DNA of 64,000 bases from Mycobacteriaceae bacterium (GTDB lineage: Bacteria; Actinomycetota; Actinomycetes; Mycobacteriales; Mycobacteriaceae). The translations under genes and the position numbers were made by a program. Location of the stretch: the NCBI GenBank assembly GCA_019245755.1, contig JAFARC010000048.1:1-64000 (forward strand). Reading direction: 5' to 3'. Shown here in pieces: positions 55,051 through 64,000 of the stretch (position 1 is the first letter of the stretch; each line of letters starts with the position of its first letter). The notes beneath the pieces are model-generated. The model did not search any database, was not told the DNA's origin, and saw only the letters and a list, made by a program, of their open reading frames with translations.

Positions 55051-56210
55051 CGCGGCACCCTCGGAACCTTTAGACCCGACGCCGCCACCATCTCGCGCAT
55101 CACCTCGTTCACGCCGCCGCCGAACGTGATGACCAGGTTGCGCTTGGTCTGCATGTCCAGCCACCTCAACAGGTCCCTGGTGTCGGGCTCGGCGGGGTTG
55201 CCGTACTTGCCGACGATCTCCTCGGCCAGCCGCCCGACGTATTGAACGCGTTCGGTGGCAAAGACTTTGGTCGCCGAGGCGTCGGCGACGTCGATGTGCT
55301 CGCCGGCGGCAGCCACCTGCCAGTTCAGCAGCTCGTTGATCCGCCAGATCGAATAGATCTCGCCCAGCGCGCGCTTCACGTCATCGTGGTCGATCGGCGT
55401 CACCCCGTCACCGCCGGGCTTGGACGCCCACGCGTGCACGCGGTCGTAGATGCCGGCGAACCGGCCGGCCGGGCCCAGCATCACCCGCTCGTTGTTCAGC
55501 TGCGTGGTGATCAGCTTCCAGCCGGCGTTCTCCTCGCCGACCAGCATGCCCACCGGCACCCGCACGTCGTTGTAGTAGCTGGCGTTGGTGTGATGCGCGC
55601 CGTCGCTGGTGATGATCGGCGTCCACGAGTAACCCGGATCCTTGGTGTCCACGATCAGGATCGAAATGCCCTTGTGCTTCACCGCTTCGGGATCGGTACG
55701 GCAGGCCAACCAGATGTAGTCGGCGTCGTGCGCGCCGGTGGTGAAGATCTTCTGGCCGTTGACGACGTACTCGTCCCCGTGCCGCACCGCGGTGGTGCGC
55801 AACGACGCCAGGTCGGTGCCCGCCTCGGGTTCGCTGTAGCCGATCGCGAAGTGCACCTCACCGGCCAGAATGGCGGGCAGGAATTTCTTCTTCTGCGCCT
55901 CGTTGCCGTACGCCTGCAGCGTCGGTCCGACGGTCTGCAAGGTGACCGCGGGCAATGGCACGTCGGCCCGATGCGCTTCGTTGACGAAGATCTGCTGTTC
56001 CAGCGGCCCGAAACCTCGCCCGCCGAACTCCACCGGCCAGCCGACCCCGAGCCAGCCATCGCGGCCCATGCGCCGGATCACCTCGCGGTAGGCCTTGCCG
56101 TGTCGGTCGGTCTCCATCTCGGCGGCCTCTTCGGGACTGATGAGGCTCGAGAAGTATTGCCGCAGTTCGGCTTGCAGTGCCCGCTGCTCGGGTGTCAGGT
56201 CGATGAACAT
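55047..56210 (-). CDS. chsE2: Acyl-CoA dehydrogenase FadE29 (ChsE2)
   Basis: One half of the ChsE1-ChsE2 heterotetramer that oxidises the C22 steroid propanoyl-CoA. The 387-residue protein has IGYSEPEAGTDLASLRTTAV and VNGQKIFTTGAHDADYIW in the FAD region and GGGVNEVMREMVAAS at the C terminus. Its start lies 16 bases inside the end of chsE1. Equivalent to Rv3543c and part of the cyp125 operon. Confidence 0.94.
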   Translation of the reverse strand: MFIDLTPEQRALQAELRQYFSSLISPEEAAEMETDRHGKAYREVIRRMGRDGWLGVGWPVEFGGRGFGPLEQQIFVNEAHRADVPLPAVTLQTVGPTLQAYGNEAQKKKFLPAILAGEVHFAIGYSEPEAGTDLASLRTTAVRHGDEYVVNGQKIFTTGAHDADYIWLACRTDPEAVKHKGISILIVDTKDPGYSWTPIITSDGAHHTNASYYNDVRVPVGMLVGEENAGWKLITTQLNNERVMLGPAGRFAGIYDRVHAWASKPGGDGVTPIDHDDVKRALGEIYSIWRINELLNWQVAAAGEHIDVADASATKVFATERVQYVGRLAEEIVGKYGNPAEPDTRDLLRWLDMQTKRNLVITFGGGVNEVMREMVAASGLKVPRVPR

Positions 56211-57226
56211 TGTGCTCCCAGCAACTCGAGACGATGCGACGGACCGCCCAGCAACCGAGTGAGGTCCTTGATCGTCGAGTAATACCGCGTCATTGGATAG
56301 GTGATGTCCACCCCGATGCCACCGTGCAGATGGTGGCAGACCTGCATGGCCGGCGGCGCCTCCGACACCAGCCAGAAACCGAGCACATCCAGGTCGTCGT
56401 CTGCGTCGCGGCCCTCGGCCAGCCGCCAGGCCACCGATTTCGCCGCCAGATCCAGTGTCCGCGAGGCAATGTAGACGTCCGCAAGGTGAGCAGCCACCGT
56501 TTGGAACGTCGACAGCGGCTTGCCGAACTGGTGCCGGTTGGCCACATAGTCGGCCGTCAGCCGCAAGGCACCCGCGACCAGGCCGCTGCCGTACGCGCCG
56601 ATCATCGCGAGCACGAGCTGGTTGACCCGGTGTGCGTCCGCACCCGCCAGCACGTCGGAGTCGGGCACCGCAACATCGGAGAACGTGACGACGTACTCAT
56701 CGCTGTCATTGGAAGCCGGGGTCGGTTCGAGCTGCACGCCGTCGGCCTTCGGCGACACCACCACGACAGCGTCGTCCGCCGTCACGATCACCCAATCCGC
56801 CAGCGCCGCATATGCAACCGCAACCTTCGTGCCGTTGAGCCGGTTGCCGGCGAACGTCACCGACGGCCGATCCGGCAGGGCGGTCCCGGGCTCGTTCAGC
56901 GCGGCGGTCAGCACCCCGCCCTTGGCCACCGCCGAAAGATACCGGCCCTGCTGCTCATCGGTGGCCAGCTGCAGCAGCGGCACGACGCCCAGGCCGAGAG
57001 TGGCCAGCGCCGGCGTGATCGCCCCGTGCCGACCCAGCTCCGTCAGGAGCGTCGCGACGCCGGATAGGCCCACCCCGTCGCCCCCGAGCCGCTCCGGGAC
57101 CGCGAGCGCCGCCACGCCGTTGCCGGCAAGCGCCGACCACAGATCGTCCGACTCGGAGTTGCGGTCCATGACCGACGTCACGACGTCCGCGACAGCCTGC
57201 TGCGCGGGATCGCGACTGAAGTCCAT
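56195..57226 (-). CDS. chsE1: Acyl-CoA dehydrogenase FadE28 (ChsE1)
   Basis: Second subunit of ChsE1-ChsE2, 343 residues, the shorter partner type. FAD-contact helices are YVANRHQFGKPLSTFQTVA and HGGIGVDITYPMTRYYS. The frame stays open upstream, but the ATG overlaps the cyp125 stop (TGATG) and starts MDFSRDPAQQAVAD as in relatives. Equivalent to Rv3544c. Confidence 0.93.
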   Translation of the reverse strand: MDFSRDPAQQAVADVVTSVMDRNSESDDLWSALAGNGVAALAVPERLGGDGVGLSGVATLLTELGRHGAITPALATLGLGVVPLLQLATDEQQGRYLSAVAKGGVLTAALNEPGTALPDRPSVTFAGNRLNGTKVAVAYAALADWVIVTADDAVVVVSPKADGVQLEPTPASNDSDEYVVTFSDVAVPDSDVLAGADAHRVNQLVLAMIGAYGSGLVAGALRLTADYVANRHQFGKPLSTFQTVAAHLADVYIASRTLDLAAKSVAWRLAEGRDADDDLDVLGFWLVSEAPPAMQVCHHLHGGIGVDITYPMTRYYSTIKDLTRLLGGPSHRLELLGAQCSST

Positions 57227-58512
57227 CAGTGAGCCACCGGGCACTTCGCAGCTGAGCCGCCCGAACTGCCCGAACTGCCCTGGTAGTCGACCTGCCAGTG
57301 CTTGATGCCGTTGAGCCACCCCGAACGCAGCCGCTCCGGCTTCGAGATCGGAGTCAGGTCGGGCATGTGGTCGGCGACCGCGTTGAAGATCAGGTCGATC
57401 GTCATCTTCGCCAGGTTGGCGCCGATGCAGTAATGCGCTCCGGTGCCGCCGAATCCGACGTGCGGGTTGGGGTTGCGCAGGATGTTGAACGTGTAGGGGT
57501 CGTCGAAGACTTCATCGTCGAAGTTGGCTGAGCGGTAGAACATCACGACCCGCTGGCCCTTCTTGATCTTTGCGCCGGAAAGCTCGCAGTCCTCGAGGGT
57601 CGTGCGCTGGAAGCAGGTCACCGGCGTGGCCCACCGGACGATCTCGTCCGCCGCGGTCTCCGGGCGTTCCTTCTTGAACAGTTCCCACTGATCCGGGAAG
57701 TCCATGAACGCCATCATGCCCTGGGTGATGGAGTTGCGGGTGGTCTCGTTGCCGGCCACCGCGAGCATCACGACGAAGAACCCGAACTCGTCGTCGGAGA
57801 GTTTCTCGCCGTCGATGTCGGCGTTGATCAACGTCGTGACGATGTCGTCGCCGGGATCCTTGGCCTTCTCCTCGGCCATTTTCATCGCGTACTGGATCAG
57901 CTCGAATGACGACACCTTCGGGTCGATGTGGGCATATTCCGGGTCGTCGTTCCCGGTCATCTCGTTGGACCACCGGAACAACTTGTCGCGATCGTCCAGC
58001 GGGACGCCGAGCAGTCCGGCGATGGCCTGCAGCGGTAGCTCGGCGGACACCTGCTCGACGAAGTCGCCGGTGCCTACCGCCAAGGCCGCCTTGGCGATGT
58101 TCTGGGCACGTTGGTTCAGCTCGTCGCGCAGCCGCCCGACGGCCCGCGGCGTGAACCCGCGGGAAATGATCTTGCGCAGCCGGGTGTGGTGCGGCGCGTC
58201 CATATTCAGCATCACGAACCGCTGGACCTCGATGTCCTCACGGGCGATGTCGTCCTTGAACCGCGGGATCACGCAGTTTTCGTAGCTGGAGAAGATATCG
58301 CTGCGCAGCGACACCTCCTTGACGTCCTTGTGTTTGGTAACCACCCAGTAGCCGCCGTCGTTGAAGCCTCCGGCCTTGCCGATCGGCTGCTCGTTCCACC
58401 AGACTGGCGCAGTCTGGCGCAGCTCGGCCAACTCGTCGACCGGTAGCCGCTCGACGTAGATGTCGGGATCGGTGAAGTCAAAGCCGGGGGGCAGGTTGGG
58501 GGTGGTGGGCAT
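57226..58512 (-). CDS. cyp125: Cytochrome P450 CYP125, cholest-4-en-3-one C26-monooxygenase
   Basis: Main P450 that starts side-chain breakdown by oxidising C26 of cholestenone to the acid. The 428-residue protein has I-helix VAGNETTRNSITQGMMAF, K-helix DEIVRW, and heme loop HVGFGGTGAHYCIGANLAK with the axial Cys at 362. First gene of a six-gene minus-strand operon cyp125-chsE1-chsE2-chsH2-chsH1-ltp2, all with overlapping ends. Equivalent to Rv3545c. Confidence 0.95.
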   Translation of the reverse strand: MPTTPNLPPGFDFTDPDIYVERLPVDELAELRQTAPVWWNEQPIGKAGGFNDGGYWVVTKHKDVKEVSLRSDIFSSYENCVIPRFKDDIAREDIEVQRFVMLNMDAPHHTRLRKIISRGFTPRAVGRLRDELNQRAQNIAKAALAVGTGDFVEQVSAELPLQAIAGLLGVPLDDRDKLFRWSNEMTGNDDPEYAHIDPKVSSFELIQYAMKMAEEKAKDPGDDIVTTLINADIDGEKLSDDEFGFFVVMLAVAGNETTRNSITQGMMAFMDFPDQWELFKKERPETAADEIVRWATPVTCFQRTTLEDCELSGAKIKKGQRVVMFYRSANFDDEVFDDPYTFNILRNPNPHVGFGGTGAHYCIGANLAKMTIDLIFNAVADHMPDLTPISKPERLRSGWLNGIKHWQVDYQGSSGSSGGSAAKCPVAH

Positions 58513-58527
58513 CAGTGCACTCCTAAT

Positions 58528-58541
58528 TACAACGTGGTCTA
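58528..58541. promoter_or_regulatory. Degenerate KstR-like site before cyp125
   Basis: TACAACGTGGTCTA matches TnnAACnnGTTnnA except that GTT is GGT. It lies 15 bp upstream of the cyp125 ATG and 65 bp from the stronger site at 58607-58620. It may be a weak operator used on the cyp125 side. Confidence 0.5.
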
Positions 58542-58606
58542 GTGCCAGTAAAACACGGCTTCATCGCAGACAAAAGGCACCTTTGCATCCTCGCTTGTCA
58601 GAGTAA

Positions 58607-58620
58607 TGAAACGTGTTCTA
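58607..58620. promoter_or_regulatory. KstR operator before fadA5
   Basis: TGAAACGTGTTCTA fits TnnAACnnGTTnnA. It ends 10 bp upstream of the fadA5 ATG and lies 94 bp from cyp125, so both operons can be controlled. Confidence 0.83.
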
Positions 58621-58621
58621 G

Positions 58622-59794
<1,173 letters not shown>

Positions 59795-59813
59795 CCGACT
59801 TTCCGCTCGCCGA

Positions 59814-61572
<1,759 letters not shown>

Positions 61573-61584
61573 ACCCGTGTCTCC

Positions 61585-62370
61585 TTAACCGTTCTTGTTG
61601 GCGCTCGACGCTCCCAGGTACGGCGGCGGTTCACCACCGCCGTGCACGGCCATTGTCGTGCCGCTGATGTATGCCGCCGCGTCGGATGCTAGGAACGCTG
61701 CCACCCAGCCGATGTCGTGCGGTTTGGCGAGCCGGCCGAGCGGCACCGTCGCGGCCACCGCGGCGATTGATTCGGCGTCGCCGTAGAACAACTCGGATCG
61801 CTCGGTCTCCACCATGCCGACCGCGACGGCGTTGACCCGCACCTTCGGGGCCCATTCGACGGCCAACGTTGCGGTCATGCTCTCCACTCCGGCCTTGGCC
61901 GCGCCGTAGGCGACGGTGCCCGGTGACGGCCGCCGCCCGCTGATGCTCGAGATCGAGACGATGGACCCGCCGGTCTCCTGCTTTTGCATCACCGCATTGG
62001 CCGCCTGCGAAACCAGCAGCGGACCGAGCAGGTTCAACTCCACGATTTTGCGAAGGAACGTCGGCGACGCGTCGGCGGCCAGCGCATACGGCGATCCACC
62101 CGCGTTGTTCACCAGCACGTCGAGGCGGCCGTGCCGTTCGACGATGGCATCGATCAACGCCGTCACCGAGTCCTCGTCCCGCACGTCGCACAGGTGGAAC
62201 TCGTAGGGCAGCCGCTCGACGGGGTGCCGCGCGCAGGTGACGACCGTGGCGCCCTGATCGGCGAAGACGGCGCTGATTCCGGCGCCGACCCCTCGCACGC
62301 CACCGGTCACCAGCACCAGCTTGCCGGCGAGTCCGAAGTTGAGGGGAACCTCACCGCCGCCGTCGCGCAC
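61585..62370 (-). CDS. SDR of the KstR2-type ring C/D region
   Basis: A 261-residue SDR, equivalent to Rv3549c. Cofactor loop VTGGVRGVGAGIS (TGGxRGVG), NNAG segment LVNNAGGS, catalytic pair in AYGAAKAG. The GTG start lies 15 bp from the KstR2 operator with no ribosome site, so its transcript is probably leaderless. It diverges from echA20, and the Rv3548c-type SDR follows it. Confidence 0.83.
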   Translation of the reverse strand: MRDGGGEVPLNFGLAGKLVLVTGGVRGVGAGISAVFADQGATVVTCARHPVERLPYEFHLCDVRDEDSVTALIDAIVERHGRLDVLVNNAGGSPYALAADASPTFLRKIVELNLLGPLLVSQAANAVMQKQETGGSIVSISSISGRRPSPGTVAYGAAKAGVESMTATLAVEWAPKVRVNAVAVGMVETERSELFYGDAESIAAVAATVPLGRLAKPHDIGWVAAFLASDAAAYISGTTMAVHGGGEPPPYLGASSANKNG

Positions 62371-62385
62371 TGTGCTAGCTTACCA

Positions 62386-62399
62386 AGCAAGTGCTTGCT
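62386..62399. promoter_or_regulatory. KstR2 operator between SDR and echA20
   Basis: AGCAAGTGCTTGCT fits the KstR2 consensus AnCAAGnnCTTGnT. It is the only such site seen in the window and lies where the KstR regulon gives way to the ring C/D genes. It is 15 bp from the SDR start and 24 bp from echA20. Confidence 0.88.
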
Positions 62400-62423
62400 T
62401 AGGTAGCGACCCCAGGAAGTGCC

Positions 62424-63167
62424 ATGACCATTACCTCCGCCACCGTCGAGCCGGGCATTGTCGCCGTGACCGTCGACTACCCGCCGGTGAACGCGATACC
62501 GTCCCGCGGCTGGTTTGAACTGGCCGCGACCCTCACCGAGGCCGGCGCCCGACCCGAGACGCACGTGGTGATCCTGCGTGCCGAGGGTCGCGGGTTCAAC
62601 GCCGGCGTCGACATCAAGGAGATGCAGCAAACGGAGGGCTTCAGCGCGCTGATCGACGCCAACCGGGGCTGCTTCGCCGCGTTCAAAGCGGTGTACGAAT
62701 GCGCCGTGCCGGTCGTTGCGGCGGTGAACGGCTTTTGCGTCGGCGGCGGAATCGGTTTGGTCGGCAACTCGGACGTGATCGTCGCCTCCCAGGACGCCAC
62801 GTTCGGGCTGCCGGAGGTCGAGCGCGGCGCCCTTGGCGCGGCCACGCACCTGTCCCGGCTGGTGCCACAGCACATGATGCGCCGGCTGTTCTTCACCGCG
62901 GCGACCGTGGATGCGGCCACGCTGCACCACTTCGGCTCGGTGCACGAGGTGGTGCCGCGTGCGGACCTCGACGACGCGGCGCTGCGGGTGGCGCGTGACA
63001 TCGCGGCCAAGGACACCCGCGTCATCCGCGCCGCCAAGGAAGCCTTGAACTTCATCGACGCACAGCGGGTCAACTCCAGTTATCGCATGGAACAGGGCTT
63101 TACCTTCGAACTCAACCTCGCCGGGGTTTCCGACGAGCACCGCGACGCGTTCGTCAAGAAATCATGA
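62424..63167 (+). CDS. echA20: Ring-opening crotonase-family hydrolase EchA20
   Basis: A 247-residue crotonase-fold enzyme reported to open ring D of the HIEC-CoA intermediate. Oxyanion-hole segments are AEGRGFNAGVDIKEM and FCVGGGIGLVGNSDV; FGLPEVERGALGAATHL is the second catalytic region. ATG start preceded by CAGGAAGTG. Equivalent to Rv3550. It overlaps ipdA by four bases (ATGA), and it is controlled by the KstR2 site upstream. Confidence 0.92.
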   Translation: MTITSATVEPGIVAVTVDYPPVNAIPSRGWFELAATLTEAGARPETHVVILRAEGRGFNAGVDIKEMQQTEGFSALIDANRGCFAAFKAVYECAVPVVAAVNGFCVGGGIGLVGNSDVIVASQDATFGLPEVERGALGAATHLSRLVPQHMMRRLFFTAATVDAATLHHFGSVHEVVPRADLDDAALRVARDIAAKDTRVIRAAKEALNFIDAQRVNSSYRMEQGFTFELNLAGVSDEHRDAFVKKS

Positions 63168-64000
63168 GCGACAAGCGGACCACCCTCGACCATGCAGTGG
63201 CGCAGCTGCGCAGCGGCATGACCGTCGGCATCGGCGGTTGGGGCTCGCGGCGAAAGCCGATGGCGTTCGTGCGGGCCATGCTGCGGTCGGACGTCACCGA
63301 CCTGACCGTCGTGACATATGGTGGTCCCGACATCGGCTTGCTGTGCTCGGCCGGCAAGGTGCGACGCGTGTACTACGGCTTCGTGTCCCTCGATTCACCG
63401 CCGTTCTACGACCCCTGGTTTGCCCGCGCCCGCACATCGGGCACGATCCAAGCCCGCGAGATGGACGAAGGCATGCTGCGCTGCGGGCTCCAGGCGGCCG
63501 CACAAAGGTTGCCGTTCTTGCCGATCCGTGCGGGGCTGGGTAGTTCGGTGCCGCACTTTTGGGAGGGGGAATTGAAGACTGTAACGTCTCCCTACCCGAG
63601 CAGTGGCTCCTACGAGACGTTGGTCGCGATGCCGGCATTACGACTGGACGCCGCATTCGTGCACCTGAATATCGGTGATGCCGGCGGCAACGCGGCCTAC
63701 ACCGGGGTCGATCCGTACTTCGATGACCTGTTCCTGATGGCCGCGGAACATCGCTTCCTCTCGGTCGAGAAGCTGGTGTCGACCGAGGAGTTGGTCAAGG
63801 CAGTCCCACCGCAGGCCCTGCTGATCAACCGAATGATGGTCGACGCGGTGGTCGAGGCACCGGGCGGTGCTCATTTCACCACGGCCGCTCCGGATTACGG
63901 CCGCGACGAGAAGTTTCAGCGGCACTACGCCGAGGCGGCCAAAACCCCGGACGCGTGGGCGGAATTCGCCCGAACGTACCTGTCCGGCGGCGAGGATGAC
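63164..64000 (+). CDS. ipdA: COCHEA-CoA hydrolase alpha subunit IpdA (5' part, cut by window edge)
   Basis: CoA-transferase family I protein. The 279 codons shown are open to the edge of the window; the family is only slightly longer (about 290). The chain begins with the glycine loop MTVGIGGWGSRRKPM, contains VVTYGGPDIGLLCSAGK, and later HLNIGDAGGNAAYTG. With IpdB it hydrolyses ring C of the COCHEA-CoA intermediate rather than transferring CoA. ATG overlaps the echA20 stop. Equivalent to Rv3551. ipdB is expected next, outside the window. Confidence 0.9.
   Translation, partial: MSDKRTTLDHAVAQLRSGMTVGIGGWGSRRKPMAFVRAMLRSDVTDLTVVTYGGPDIGLLCSAGKVRRVYYGFVSLDSPPFYDPWFARARTSGTIQAREMDEGMLRCGLQAAAQRLPFLPIRAGLGSSVPHFWEGELKTVTSPYPSSGSYETLVAMPALRLDAAFVHLNIGDAGGNAAYTGVDPYFDDLFLMAAEHRFLSVEKLVSTEELVKAVPPQALLINRMMVDAVVEAPGGAHFTTAAPDYGRDEKFQRHYAEAAKTPDAWAEFARTYLSGGEDD

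Overview
The window comes from a high-GC actinomycete, almost certainly a non-tuberculous Mycobacterium. Gene order over roughly 8-64 kb follows the M. tuberculosis segment Rv3489-Rv3551: otsA, the mce4 operon, then the KstR cholesterol regulon up to echA20 and ipdA. Rv numbers and lengths of relatives are recalled, not searched. No PE/PPE/PE_PGRS gene is visible, although M. tuberculosis carries several inside this interval. The species cannot be fixed from the sequence alone.

Layout. 1-5 kb: glucose-6-phosphate dehydrogenase, phosphoketolase and a beta-hydroxyacid dehydrogenase. 5-8 kb: SDR and crotonase genes, diverging from an ECF sigma factor that overlaps a membrane-anchored Rieske protein. 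8-10 kb: a small secreted protein, a 54-residue ORF and otsA. 10-21.6 kb (minus strand): the Mce4 sterol importer. 21.6-34.4 kb: chsB1, fdxD, chsE4-chsE5, fadD17, an NPD-type flavoprotein, fadD19, echA19, cyp142 and others, for activation and beta-oxidation of the C8 side chain. 34.4-39 kb: a DUF35-ltp4-ltp3 unit with two extra overlapping genes. 39-52.5 kb: kshA and kstD for ring opening, hsaEGF for the pyruvate and propionyl-CoA end steps, chsH3, plus an IclR regulator and a permease pair. 52.5-58.5 kb (minus): cyp125-chsE1-chsE2-chsH2-chsH1-ltp2, which removes the last propionyl unit of the side chain. 58.6-64 kb: fadA5, ddn and the first KstR2-type genes (two SDRs, echA20, ipdA) for rings C and D.

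Regulation is easy to read. About eleven copies of a TnnAACnnGTTnnA KstR operator (three of them with one mismatch) sit in almost every divergent promoter between 19.9 and 58.6 kb. One AnCAAGnnCTTGnT KstR2 operator lies at 62.39 kb. Many genes overlap by 1-4 bases at ATGA, GTGA or TGATG junctions, so the operons are tightly coupled.

The main departures from the known layout are these. The mce4 operon is split between yrbE4A and yrbE4B by a secreted-protein gene and a second, near-duplicate KstR promoter. There is an ECF sigma/Rieske pair. An 18-bp perfect palindrome lies next to an IclR gene inside a KstR promoter. A DUF318/TIGR03943 membrane pair directly follows hsaEGF. NPD, LLM and SnoaL-like genes are coupled to fadD19 and ltp3.
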